DNA of 64,000 nucleotides from assembly GCA_963847235.1 (NCBI GenBank), contig CAWJYU010000005.1, positions 124,001 to 188,000 of the forward strand, given 5' to 3'. The notes under the pieces are model-generated. The model saw only the letters and a list, made by a program, of their open reading frames with translations, was not told where the DNA came from and did no database searches. Source of the stretch: JACDAN01 sp963847235 (GTDB taxonomy: Bacteria; Actinomycetota; Thermoleophilia; Gaiellales; Gaiellaceae). Position 1 is the stretch's first letter. Each line of letters begins with the position of its first letter. The translations under genes were made by a program, and so were the position numbers. Below are positions 8,112 to 16,417 of this stretch, piece by piece.

Positions 8112-9504
8112 GCGCCGACCTGGCGGCGTTCAACCCGCACATGCCGTGGACGCCTCCGCCCGGCGGCGTCGCCGAGGAGCAGATGTAGAGGCCGTCGGCG
8201 GGTGTCGCGTACGGATTCAGACGCACGGCGGGCCGCGTGTAGAGCTGGCGGAGATCCTGGACGCCGCCGTTGATGTCGCCGCCCACGTAGTTCGGGTTGC
8301 GCGCCTCGACGTCGGCCGGGCTCATCACGTGGCGAGCAAGGATCCGGTCGCGGAAGCCGGGCGCGAAGCGCTCGATCTGCGCCTCCATCCGCTCGGTCAT
8401 GTCCACGGTCGACCCGTTCGGGACGTGGCAGTACGCCCAGAGCGTGTGCTTGCCGCTCGGCGCGCGGGTCTCGTCGAAGAGGCTCTGCTGGGCGACGATC
8501 ATGTACGGCCGCTCCGCCGTCTCGCCGCGCCAGACGGCGTCCTCGGACTCCACGATCTCGGCCGCCGTCCCACCGATGTGCACGGTTCCGGCACGCGAGC
8601 ACTCCTGCGCCGCCCACGGCACCGGTCCGTCGAGCGCCCAGTCGACCTTGAACACGCCCGGCCCGTAGCGATAGCGGCGCAGGGCCCGCACGTAGCGGTC
8701 GGGTAGGCGGTGTCCCGCCACGTCGACGACCCCGCGCGGCGTCAGGTCGAGCAACGTCGCAGCCGACCTCGGAAGCTCGTCCACCGAGGTCACCGGGCGA
8801 CCGGTCTCGACCTCGCCGCCGAGCGACCGGAGATACGAGACGAGGGCGTCCGCGATCGCCTGCGAGCCGCCCCGGGACATCGGCCAGCCGAAGGCATGAC
8901 CGAGCAGGCCGAGGACGAGTCCGAACGAGGCGGTCATGCTCCGGGTCAACGGCTGGATCGAGTGCGCGGCGAGCCCCGCGAAGAGCGCCTTCGCCCGTTC
9001 GCCCTCGAACCGGCCGGCCAGCGCAGCGGCCGAGCGAAACGCCAGGAGCCCGAACCGGGCGGCGCCGAGCGGGTGGCGCGGAAGCGGCCTCGGGCCGAGC
9101 AGGAACGGCACGAGCCAGTCCTGGTCGCGGACGAGGGGCTCGAAGAGCTTCCGGTACACCGTTCCGTCGGCGCCGAGACCGGCCGCCGTCGCCTCCACGG
9201 ACCGCTCCAGCATGACCGCGGTCCCGTCGTCCAGCGGGTGCGCCATCAGCGCGTCCGGATGGACGAGCTCCAGCCCGTGCTCCGCGAGCGGCAGCTCCGA
9301 GAAGAACGGCGACCCGGCGGCAAGTGGATGGATCGCGGAGCAGACGTCGTGCACGAACCCAGGCCCCGTCAGCTCTGCGGAGCGTGTCCCTCCACCGACC
9401 GTGTCCGCTCGCTCGACGACGAGCACCGAGCGACCGGCGCGCGCGAGCGTGATCGCAGCTGCCAGGCCGTTCGGGCCGGACCCGACGACGACGGCGTCAG
9501 GCAT
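8095..9504 (-). CDS. NAD(P)/FAD-dependent oxidoreductase, phytoene-dehydrogenase-like
   Basis: 469-residue flavoprotein opening with the dinucleotide motif VVVGSGPNGLAAAITLARAG and the following VVERAD acidic end of beta-2. The C terminus has CSSATPPGGGVHGMCGLNAA, the FAD-contacting block of the phytoene desaturase/COG1233 family. No carotenoid genes are adjacent, so carotenoid desaturation is not implied; related actinobacterial proteins are annotated only generically. ATG 9504 overlaps the stop of the DUF2071 gene upstream by 8 bases, suggesting a two-gene operon. Confidence 0.85.
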   Translation of the reverse strand: MPDAVVVGSGPNGLAAAITLARAGRSVLVVERADTVGGGTRSAELTGPGFVHDVCSAIHPLAAGSPFFSELPLAEHGLELVHPDALMAHPLDDGTAVMLERSVEATAAGLGADGTVYRKLFEPLVRDQDWLVPFLLGPRPLPRHPLGAARFGLLAFRSAAALAGRFEGERAKALFAGLAAHSIQPLTRSMTASFGLVLGLLGHAFGWPMSRGGSQAIADALVSYLRSLGGEVETGRPVTSVDELPRSAATLLDLTPRGVVDVAGHRLPDRYVRALRRYRYGPGVFKVDWALDGPVPWAAQECSRAGTVHIGGTAAEIVESEDAVWRGETAERPYMIVAQQSLFDETRAPSGKHTLWAYCHVPNGSTVDMTERMEAQIERFAPGFRDRILARHVMSPADVEARNPNYVGGDINGGVQDLRQLYTRPAVRLNPYATPADGLYICSSATPPGGGVHGMCGLNAARSALKTFG

Positions 9505-10288
9505 CGGCCAGCGGCCAGATGACGACGTCCTGCCGCGCCGAGTAGTGCAGCAGCGGATCCTCGTCGAGCAGCTCGATCCCGGACGGCGGCATCGTGTTCT
9601 CCCCGATGTCGGCCTCGGCAGGCTGGAGCGGCCAGGGCGCATGGTGGATCTCGGCCCGCTTCAGGCGGCCGCGGTGCTCGGTGTAGAGGCAGTAGCGCTC
9701 GGTCAGGAAGTGCGCCAGCGAGCGCGGGTCCGGCTCGAGCACGTCACCGATCGGCCGGTAGCCGGTGCGGAACGCGGCCGGCGCGCCGCGCCGATCCCGC
9801 CGGCGGCTCTCGTACTCCAGCCGCCCGTCGCGCCACTCGGCGCGCATGGCCGCGCGGAAGTACGGGAGCTTGTAGACACGACGGGCCGCCTCGACCGCCA
9901 GCTCGCCGGAGGCGTCGAGGCTGAAGAACCAGATCCCAGGCTTGCCGCCGGCCGTGACGTACGTCCGCGTGTTGACCTCGAGGAACGACGAGATCAGCGG
10001 CAGCGGCGGCAGGCCGCGCGCCCTCAGCCCGCTGACCCGGAACGGCGTGACACCGATCCACGCCTCGTCCTCGAAGAGATCCAGCTCGAGCCCGTCGGGA
10101 AGCTGCGACCGCAGCGCATTCGCCGGCGCCCGCCAGTGCGCGAACAGCAGCTCCTCCCAGGTTTGGCCCATGACCCACGCGCCCTCGGGCAGAGGCCAGG
10201 GCCGGTGGTCCGTCGCCTCGAGCGAGGCCGACTGCCGCGCCGGCGCCTGCACGGCGTCCAGGAGGCTCCAGGCTGGTGCGCCGCCCAT
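9497..10288 (-). CDS. DUF2071 / YqjF-family protein
   Basis: 263 residues matching the YqjF/DUF2071 pattern: WEELLFAHWRAPANALRSQL near residue 45, GVTPFRVSGLRARGLPPLP, the FLEVNTRTYV strand, and GIWFFSLDASGELAVEAARR. Members have an acetoacetate-decarboxylase-like fold but no established activity. Its stop overlaps the oxidoreductase start, so the two are probably co-expressed and may act on the same lipid or quinone-like substrate; that is inference only. It is divergent from the gamma-carboxylase-like gene, whose start codon is 27 bases away. Confidence 0.85.
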   Translation of the reverse strand: MGGAPAWSLLDAVQAPARQSASLEATDHRPWPLPEGAWVMGQTWEELLFAHWRAPANALRSQLPDGLELDLFEDEAWIGVTPFRVSGLRARGLPPLPLISSFLEVNTRTYVTAGGKPGIWFFSLDASGELAVEAARRVYKLPYFRAAMRAEWRDGRLEYESRRRDRRGAPAAFRTGYRPIGDVLEPDPRSLAHFLTERYCLYTEHRGRLKRAEIHHAPWPLQPAEADIGENTMPPSGIELLDEDPLLHYSARQDVVIWPLADA

Positions 10289-10315
10289 CGTGGTGGCAAT
10301 CTACGGAACCGGACG

Positions 10316-11705
10316 ATGCGTCAGACGCTTCGCAGCATCACGTACCGGCTGTTCCAGCCAGTCGACGGCGCGTCCATCGCGGTGTTCCGGATGCTGTTCG
10401 GCGCGATCATGCTCTGGGAGGTCTGGCGCTACTTCTCCCACGGCTGGATCGAGCGCTACTTCGTCGAGCCGACCTTCCACTTCAAGTACGACGGCTTCGG
10501 GTGGGTGGAGCCATGGGGCGAGACCGGAATGCGCCTCCACTTCACGCTGCTGGGGATCCTGGCGGCGTGCATCGCGCTCGGCTTCTGCTACCGGATCGCC
10601 GCCCCGCTCTTCTTCGTCGCCTTCACGTACGTCTTCCTGCTCGAGCAGGCGCGCTACCTGAACCACTTCTACTTGATCTCGCTGCTCGCCCTGCTGATGG
10701 CGATCGTGCCCGCGCACCGCGTGTGGTCGCTCGACCGGCTCCTCTTCGGACAGAAGTGGTCGAACACGGTCCCGACGTGGTCGCTGTGGGTGCTCCGGGC
10801 GCAGATCGGCGTCGTCTTCATCTTCGCCTCGGTCGCGAAGTGGAACGGCGACTGGCTTCGCGGTCAGCCGCTCTCGATGTGGATCGCGGAGCGAACGGAC
10901 TTCCCGGTCGTCGGCGGATTCTTCGACGAGCGCTGGGTGGGCGTGCTCATGAGCTACAGCGGCCTCTTCCTCGACCTGCTCGTCGTCCCCTTCCTGCTCA
11001 TCCCCTTCACGCGGCCGTTCGCGTTCCTCGCCGCCTTCAGCTTTCACTTCATGAACTCGAAGCTGTTCACGATCGGGATCTTCCCGTGGCTCGCGCTCGG
11101 GACGGCGCTGCTGTTCTTCCCGCCGGACTGGCCGCGCCGCCTGATCACGCGCGTCCGCGAGCAGCGCTTCAGGATGCCTCGACCGCCGCTGATCACGAAG
11201 GTCGGAGCTCCGCCGAGCGGCTGGCGGCTAGGGCGGGCGAGGACGGCGCTCGTCGGCGTCCTCAGCGTCTACCTCGCGTTGCAGCTGTTCATGCCGCTTC
11301 GGCACCTGCTCTACCCGGGCAATGTCAGCTGGACCGAGGAGGGGCACCGCTTCGCCTGGCACATGAAGCTACGCGACAAGGAGTCCGAGGTCCGCTTCTT
11401 CGCCAAGGATCCGGCGACCGGCGAGTCGGGCGAGGTCGACCCGTTCAACTACGTGACCGACTGGCAGTACGACGAGATGGCCGCGCGACCGGACATGATC
11501 GTCCAGCTCGCCAAGCACATCGAGAACACGGCGCGAGAGGACGTCGGCCTGCCCGAGCTCGAGGTCACCGCCGACGTCATGGCGTCACTGAACGGCCGCG
11601 AGCCGGCGCGCCTTGATCGACCGACAGGTCGACCTGACCGAGGTCGAGCTGACGCCGTTCGCGTCAGCAGACTGGATCGAGCCGCTCGACAAGCCGCTGC
11701 CGTAG
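10316..11705 (+). CDS. Vitamin K-dependent gamma-carboxylase-like (HTTM) membrane protein, frameshifted near the 3' end
   Basis: About 462 residues when corrected. Multiple transmembrane segments fill residues 20-330 (FRMLFGAIMLWEVWRYF, LGILAACIALGFCYR, LLALLMAIVPAHRVWSLDRL), with family phrases ARYLNHFYLISLLALLMA and FASVAKWNGDWLRGQPLSMW. A soluble tail contains FAWHMKLRDKESEVRFFAKD. At 11611-11612 one extra C shifts the frame; reading on from 11613 restores a family-like ending (LIDRQVDLTEVELTPF...) and a TAG at 11703-11705. Without correction the frame runs into unrelated sequence to 11737. True gamma-carboxylation is unproven for most bacterial members. Confidence 0.8.
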
Positions 11706-11753
11706 CCGGTTCGACCATGTCCGGCCGGGCCGGTTGAGTCGCCTCGACTCATA

Positions 11754-11824
11754 GGGTCTGACCCCAAGCGACCGCCGGACGATGCTCGGTTGCGGCCGGG
11801 CGGCCTGGGGTCTGACCCCAAGCG
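11754..11824. repeat. Two direct copies of a 17-bp palindrome-bearing repeat
   Basis: GGGTCTGACCCCAAGCG occurs at 11754-11770 and again at 11808-11824, 54 bases apart. The core GGGTC-T-GACCC is self-complementary. Cores of this style are common interspersed elements in bacterial genomes. Confidence 0.7.
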
Positions 11825-11950
11825 GCCAAGGGCCGGATCGGAGGGAGCGCTTCGTCCGGCCTCCGCTTCTCAACGATTCCAGCCAGCTGGAACGTCTTTT
11901 TGCAGCTGCCCGCGATGACGGCGCGGCCCGCAGCCGCGAACATCGTCGTT

Positions 11951-12124
11951 ATGACCTGTGCCAAGTGCAGACGCGAGCTCGCCGGGGTCGCCGCCATCTT
12001 TCCGGGGACGCCAGCAGTCTGCGGTCGCGCCGACTGCCTCGGTTGGGCGCGCGCCCTGCAGCCGTTGCCGAAGCCGACTTGGCGAGACGAGAGTTCGAGC
12101 GGCGTCTTGCGCCCCGCAGCCTGA
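11951..12124 (+). CDS. Possible small cysteine-rich protein
   Basis: A 57-residue frame from ATG 11951 whose first 35 residues contain CAKC and, 17 residues on, CGRADC, a spacing compatible with a small zinc ribbon. The tail is low-complexity. No clear ribosome-binding site and no recognised family; it may be chance coding potential in high-GC sequence. Confidence 0.25.
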   Translation: MTCAKCRRELAGVAAIFPGTPAVCGRADCLGWARALQPLPKPTWRDESSSGVLRPAA

Positions 12125-12142
12125 AGGCAGCGGGCGCATCTT

Positions 12143-12184
12143 TAGCCCAAGGAACGGGTTGTGTTCGAAGACCGCCCTGGGCTA
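12143..12184 (-). terminator. Hairpin downstream of hppD
   Basis: TAGCCCAAGG (12143-12152) and CCCTGGGCTA (12175-12184) form a 10-bp stem with one mismatch, 10 bases beyond the hppD stop codon. No U-tract follows on the minus strand. Confidence 0.45.
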
Positions 12185-12194
12185 TCCGGGAGGC

Positions 12195-13289
12195 CTAGAG
12201 GTTGCCGCGGAGCGCCTGCTCGCGCTCGATGCTCTCGAACAGCGCCTTGAAGTTGCCCTCGCCGAAGGTGGTCGCGCCGTGGCGCTCGATCACCTCGAAG
12301 AACACCGTCGGGCGGTCCTGCGCGGTCTTCGTGAAGATCTGGAGCAGGTAGCCGTCCTCGTCTCGGTCGGCGAGGATCCGCAGCCGCTTCAGGTCGTCGT
12401 AGTCCTCGGAGATCTCACCCACGCGGCCCTCGACCTCTTCGTAGTACGCCTCGGGCGTGTCCAGGAAGATCACGCCGCGCTCCTTCATCGTCTCGACGGT
12501 GCGGACGATGTCCTCGCTCTGCATCGCGATGTGCTGGACGCCGGGCCCGCCGTTGAACTCGAGGTACTCCTCGATCTGGCTCTTCCGCTTCCCCTCGGCC
12601 GGCTCGTTGATCGGGAACTTGATCTTCCCGCTCCCGTCCGACATGACCTTGGACATGAGCGCCGAGTACTCGGTCTGGATCTGGTCGTCGCCGAAGTGGA
12701 CGATGTTCGTCATCCCGAAGACCCGCTCGTAGAACTCGACCCAGTGGTTCATCCGGCCGAGCTCGACGTTGCCGACGACGTGGTCGAACGCGATCAGCCC
12801 GACCCCGCCGGCCGGCTGGCCGTTCTCCAGCGTCGAGCGGTAGCCCGGGAGGTACGGCCCCGCGTAGTCCTCGCGGTTCACGAACGTGTGGATGACCTCG
12901 CCGTAGGTGCCGATCGCGGACAGCTCGACGCGGCCGAACTCGTCCTCGACCCAGCGCGGCTCGGAGATCCCGCGTGCGCCCCGCTGAATGGCCTGGCGGT
13001 ACGCCTCGTCCGCGCTCGGAACCTGGAGCGCGATGTCCTTGGCGCCGTCCCCGTGGCGGCAGGCGAACTCCGTCACCTCGTTCTGCCCGCGGAGGCCGCT
13101 CGTCAGCACGAACCGGATGTCGCCCTGCTCGAGCACGTAGGACGCGCGGTCGCGGACGCCGGTCTCCGGTCCCGCGTACGCGGTGCGGGTGAAGCCGAAC
13201 GCCTGCTCGTAGAAGTACGCCGCCTGCTTGGCGTTGCCGACCCACAGCTCGACGTGGTCCCAGCCCTGAAGCGGCATGAAGTCCGTCAT
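12195..13289 (-). CDS. hppD: 4-hydroxyphenylpyruvate dioxygenase
   Basis: 364-residue Fe(II) enzyme making homogentisate from 4-hydroxyphenylpyruvate, one step upstream of hmgA. Two vicinal-oxygen-chelate domains are seen. The iron ligands are His170 (AFDHVVGNVELG), His253 (GPGVQHIAMQSEDI) and Glu332 (TVFFEVIERHG); the C-terminal GNFKALFESIEREQ is diagnostic. ATG 13289 overlaps the TGA of the upstream phosphotransferase gene (ATGA), so the frame that is open further upstream is not used. It is the last gene of an EamA - phosphotransferase - hppD unit. Confidence 0.97.
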   Translation of the reverse strand: MTDFMPLQGWDHVELWVGNAKQAAYFYEQAFGFTRTAYAGPETGVRDRASYVLEQGDIRFVLTSGLRGQNEVTEFACRHGDGAKDIALQVPSADEAYRQAIQRGARGISEPRWVEDEFGRVELSAIGTYGEVIHTFVNREDYAGPYLPGYRSTLENGQPAGGVGLIAFDHVVGNVELGRMNHWVEFYERVFGMTNIVHFGDDQIQTEYSALMSKVMSDGSGKIKFPINEPAEGKRKSQIEEYLEFNGGPGVQHIAMQSEDIVRTVETMKERGVIFLDTPEAYYEEVEGRVGEISEDYDDLKRLRILADRDEDGYLLQIFTKTAQDRPTVFFEVIERHGATTFGEGNFKALFESIEREQALRGNL

Positions 13290-14143
13290 GTGTCGGATCT
13301 TAGTCCGAGTTCGCGCAAAGCCCAGGGGATCGCCACGCGTGCCTGCGCGAGCTGGAACGCTCGAACGCCGGGCGCCGTGGGCGGCGGCGGGAGCCCTGCG
13401 CGCGACGCGAAGAACCCGGCGAGCACGGCGGCCAGCCCACCCGCGCCCGGAAGGAGCTCGTGTGGCGGCGGCCCGCCCTCCAGATGGAGCGATGCAGCCC
13501 AGCCGGCGAGGTCGAGGTCGGGGTTTCCGAGCTGCACGAGGTTCCAGTCGACGAGGACCGCTCCGCGGTCGGCGAGGCAGAGGTTGTCGCTCCGGACGTC
13601 CAGATGCAGAAGCGCATCTCCTTCGATCGGAGCACGCTCGGCGGCAGCCCGGAGCGTCGGCAGGCATTCGTCGAGCCACTCGGCAGACCAAGCGCCGAGC
13701 GAGAGGAACGGCGCCGGGTCCCGTTCGATCTCGGCCCAGCCGCCCACGAACTTCTCCCGGTCCTCCGTGATCGGCGGGACCCAAGACGGAGCCGGCGTCG
13801 ACCAGACAGCGCCGAGTGTCGCCCGAACTGCATCGATCGCGCCGGCGTCCCACGGAGGGGGCCAGCGCGCCGCGCTCAGGTCCTCGATCACGAGCAGCGG
13901 TGGATCACCTGCGTCGCAGCCCAGAAGAGTCGGCATGAACGAGCCATCCACCGCTTCGTAGAAGCGGATCTCCTGGCGCAGGAACTCGCTCGTCACGTCC
14001 TCCGCGCCCGCCTTGACGAACGCCGTCGAACCGTCGTCGAGCTCGGCAATCGCATGGAACGCCTGTGCGTATCCGCGAGTCTGGATCCGCGTCAGCGAGC
14101 GAACCGGGCGGCGAACCGCTGCAGCGACGCGCTCCTCGATCAC
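13286..14143 (-). CDS. Aminoglycoside-phosphotransferase-family (APH/choline-kinase fold) protein
   Basis: 285 residues with the kinase-fold catalytic loop HLDVRSDNLCL (Brenner-type HxDxxxxN) followed by VLVDWN, the metal-binding Asp. The N-terminal lobe has TAFVKAG with the ATP-binding lysine. The family phosphorylates small molecules or is annotated only generically; nothing here indicates drug resistance. GTG 14143 overlaps the stop of the EamA gene, and its own stop overlaps the hppD start, so it sits translationally coupled inside an operon with tyrosine catabolism. A role in that pathway is unproven. Confidence 0.8.
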   Translation of the reverse strand: MIEERVAAAVRRPVRSLTRIQTRGYAQAFHAIAELDDGSTAFVKAGAEDVTSEFLRQEIRFYEAVDGSFMPTLLGCDAGDPPLLVIEDLSAARWPPPWDAGAIDAVRATLGAVWSTPAPSWVPPITEDREKFVGGWAEIERDPAPFLSLGAWSAEWLDECLPTLRAAAERAPIEGDALLHLDVRSDNLCLADRGAVLVDWNLVQLGNPDLDLAGWAASLHLEGGPPPHELLPGAGGLAAVLAGFFASRAGLPPPPTAPGVRAFQLAQARVAIPWALRELGLRSDT

Positions 14144-15027
14144 GCCGACTCCAGCGCCGGTCGACGCCGGGCGAGAACGAGCGCGAGGCCGATTGCGACC
14201 CCGCCGGCGATCTGGAGCCAGCCGAGCTCTTCCGAGAGCAACACGACCGCGAAGATCGCCGCGAGGAAGGGCTGCAGGTTGGTCACGAGTGTCGCGCGCG
14301 ACGGCCCGACCCGCTCGATCGCCGTGAACCAGAGGAAGTTCGTGAGCACCAGCGGACCGAGCACTGCGAAGGCGAACCCGGCCCACACGAGCGGCTCGAG
14401 ATCCCAGTCCTGGTCGAGAAGCTGCGGAATCCCGGTGATCACGAGTGGGACGGCGCCGAACGCGAGCGCGCCCGCACTGATCCGCCAGACCGAGTAGCGG
14501 CGGAGCAGCGGGACGATCGCGACCGAGTAGAACCCCCAGGTCGCCGCCGCGAGGAAAGCGAGCAGGTTTCCGACCAGGTTCCCCGAGACGCCGGTGGCCG
14601 ACCCTGCGGCCACCAGTGCCACCCCGAGGAACGAGATCGCGGCGGCGATCCAGAAGCGCCGGTGCAGCCGCTCGACGCCGAAGGCAGAGGCGACGATCGC
14701 GGTCACGATCGGCAGGGTCCCGAAGATCAGCGCCACAGTCGACGCATTCGTGAGCTCGATCGCGTACATGAAGCCGATCGAGTTGAGGTAGATGCCGATG
14801 ATGGCCGCGCCGGCGAGAAAGATTGCGTGACGGCGCTTGAACCGCAGCGAGCCCTCCAAGCCGTACGTGATGCCCGAGACGATGAGCGCGGCCGCGCTGA
14901 ACCGGAGCGCGGAGTACGCGAGCGGCTGGAACCCGTGCGTCACCGCGTAGCGCGTGACCGTGAAGTTGAATGCCCAGATCGTGACGGTCGCGAGCAGCAT
15001 CCCCTCGGCCGCGGTGATCCTCCGCAC
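14140..15027 (-). CDS. EamA/DMT-family membrane transporter
   Basis: 295 residues with ten hydrophobic segments in two homologous halves, the EamA layout: residues 8-30, 36-55, 65-85, about 90-110 and so on, ending in LALVLARRRPALESA. Phrases such as MYAIELTNASTVALIFGTLP and FLWFTAIERVGPSRATLVTNL are characteristic. Drug/metabolite transporters of this group export amino acids or related metabolites. As first gene of the unit leading to hppD it might move aromatic amino acids, but this is conjecture. Start GTG 15027 follows TAGGGT by seven bases. Confidence 0.85.
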   Translation of the reverse strand: MRRITAAEGMLLATVTIWAFNFTVTRYAVTHGFQPLAYSALRFSAAALIVSGITYGLEGSLRFKRRHAIFLAGAAIIGIYLNSIGFMYAIELTNASTVALIFGTLPIVTAIVASAFGVERLHRRFWIAAAISFLGVALVAAGSATGVSGNLVGNLLAFLAAATWGFYSVAIVPLLRRYSVWRISAGALAFGAVPLVITGIPQLLDQDWDLEPLVWAGFAFAVLGPLVLTNFLWFTAIERVGPSRATLVTNLQPFLAAIFAVVLLSEELGWLQIAGGVAIGLALVLARRRPALESA

Positions 15028-15034
15028 CGTCGCG

Positions 15035-15040
15035 ACCCTA
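15035..15040 (-). promoter_or_regulatory. -10 element of the EamA-phosphotransferase-hppD operon
   Basis: TAGGGT on the minus strand, 7 bases before GTG 15027, with no ribosome-binding site between. It fits the leaderless pattern seen across the window. Confidence 0.5.
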
Positions 15041-15100
15041 CCGATGAGTTCCGCGGCTCCAGCGGGTCAGTACGGATAACCAACACGAGGAGGTAGAGCG

Positions 15101-15682
15101 ATGGGAAGGCTGATCGTCACGGAGTTCGTCTCGATGGACGGCGTCATGGAGGCGCCGGGCGGCGAGGAGGACTACAAGCACACGGCCTGGACGTTCGAGT
15201 TCCCGGACGAGGGCCAGTACGAGGTCAAGACCAAGGAGACGGACGACGCCGAGGTGATGTTGCTCGGCCGCGTCACCTACGAGGGCTTCGCGGCGGCGTG
15301 GCCCGAGCGCGAAGAGGCCGACGACCAGGCGACGGCCGAGTTCGCCAAGCGGTTCAACTCGATGCCGAAGTACGTGGTCTCGACGACGCTCGAGGAGGCG
15401 ACCTGGCAGAACACGACGATCCTGCGGAGCCTCGACGACGTTGCGCGCCTCAAGGACGAGATCGGCGGAGACATCCTGGTCCATGGGAGCAACGCGCTCG
15501 TCCACGGCCTGCTCGAGCGTGACCTGGTGGACGTGCTGCGGCTGATGATCTTCCCGGTCATCCTCGGCTCGGGAAAGCGGATCTTCCCGGACGACGCCGA
15601 GGACAAGCGCGTGTTCGACCTCACCGAGCAGCGGCGGTACGGATCGATCGTCGTCCACGACTACACGCGCCAGGCGCGATAG
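15101..15682 (+). CDS. Dihydrofolate reductase family protein (RibD C-terminal-like)
   Basis: 193 residues. The opening GRLIVTEFVSMDGVMEAPGG matches the RibD-C/YyaP-YwjB group, as do MLLGRVTYEGFAAAWP, KYVVSTTLEEATWQNTTIL and GGDILVHGSNALVHGLLERD. These proteins share the DHFR fold and bind NADPH, but most act on unknown pterin- or flavin-like substrates; it is not the housekeeping folA. A good GAGGAGG lies 10 bases before the ATG. Single gene, divergent from the EamA operon. Confidence 0.85.
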   Translation: MGRLIVTEFVSMDGVMEAPGGEEDYKHTAWTFEFPDEGQYEVKTKETDDAEVMLLGRVTYEGFAAAWPEREEADDQATAEFAKRFNSMPKYVVSTTLEEATWQNTTILRSLDDVARLKDEIGGDILVHGSNALVHGLLERDLVDVLRLMIFPVILGSGKRIFPDDAEDKRVFDLTEQRRYGSIVVHDYTRQAR

Positions 15683-15718
15683 GTCGCATCCTCGTGGCGC
15701 TCGGGGTGCCGCCCGCCT

Positions 15719-15724
15719 TAAGGT
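15719..15724 (+). promoter_or_regulatory. -10 element
   Basis: TAAGGT ends 6 bases before the GTG at 15731, with no ribosome-binding site. Confidence 0.45.
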
Positions 15725-15730
15725 TGACCG

Positions 15731-16120
15731 GTGAGCGACGTGCAGGCAGTCGACGACGCGGATCCTCCTGCTCCAGTTTTCCTGGCGCTCGTTGGCTCGT
15801 ACGCGCTCGCCGCGACGCTGTTGCTCATGGGGCTGCTGGGCTTGTTCATCTGGGATGCCCTTGACGACGCGGTCGGCGTCGGGGCGACGATCCTCGGGAT
15901 TCTCGTCCTTGCAGCGACATTTCTGGCGTGGCGGGGAAGCCGTGCCGGACGCGCGTTGATCGGGTTGCTCGCCGCGATTGGCGCCGTTGCGGGCGTCATC
16001 CACGTATTCACCGGCCCCTCCTCGGCGATTATCGGCTCGCTGGTCGTGGCCGCGCTCGGCGCCGGCACCGTCGCGCTGCTCTTCCTGCCCGAGGCCTCGA
16101 AGCGCTTCTACGCGGCCTGA
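15731..16120 (+). CDS. Small four-helix membrane protein
   Basis: 129 residues with four hydrophobic segments (about 18-45, 50-68, 76-96, 100-120), separated by very short loops, and a charged N terminus (VQAVDDADPP). No family recognised. The GTG start follows TAAGGT by six bases. It stands alone upstream of the small gene and fabL, which have their own TACGCT element. Confidence 0.6.
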   Translation: MSDVQAVDDADPPAPVFLALVGSYALAATLLLMGLLGLFIWDALDDAVGVGATILGILVLAATFLAWRGSRAGRALIGLLAAIGAVAGVIHVFTGPSSAIIGSLVVAALGAGTVALLFLPEASKRFYAA

Positions 16121-16127
16121 ACGACGG

Positions 16128-16133
16128 TACGCT
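16128..16133 (+). promoter_or_regulatory. -10 element of the fabL unit
   Basis: TACGCT ends 8 bases before GTG 16142. Confidence 0.4.
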
Positions 16134-16141
16134 CCGGCTCA

Positions 16142-16417
16142 GTGGGTCCGACCAGGGAGGACATCGATGCGCTCGTCGGGCCGGCGACGCCGCACTTCAC
16201 GTACCAGATCCGCGCGCGCGTCCGTGAGCTGATCGAGGGGCTGCCCGAGGATCACCCGGTCCGCAAGTACGGCGAGGAGCAGATCGAGCTGCTCGACCGG
16301 CTCGGCTACGCCTCCTCGAAGGCAGAGGACGGCCCGCCCGAGCCGCGCACGCGCATCGGCTGGGAGCAGGTTCCGAGCTCGGCGCCCGCCGACAGCCCGC
16401 TTCCGCGGCAGGGATGA
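16142..16417 (+). CDS. Small conserved-looking protein coupled to fabL
   Basis: 91 residues; a helical N-terminal half (TPHFTYQIRARVRELIEGLP, HPVRKYGEEQIELLDRLGYA) and a proline-rich tail. No family recognised. Its TGA overlaps the fabL ATG (ATGA), so the two are translationally coupled, which argues that it is real and may serve the same process. Confidence 0.6.
   Translation: MGPTREDIDALVGPATPHFTYQIRARVRELIEGLPEDHPVRKYGEEQIELLDRLGYASSKAEDGPPEPRTRIGWEQVPSSAPADSPLPRQG

Larger units (their letters stand above)
11706..12194. other. Mostly non-coding gap with short repeats
   Basis: Nearly 490 bases between the gamma-carboxylase-like gene and hppD. It holds a pair of GGTCTGACCCC repeats, a low-confidence small cysteine-rich reading frame and a hairpin next to the hppD stop, all listed separately. 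Other reading frames here look random. Confidence 0.6.

Noticed and set aside
13286..14143. Aminoglycoside resistance gene
   Set aside because: Only the general kinase-fold motifs are present and the context is metabolic, so a resistance call is not supported.
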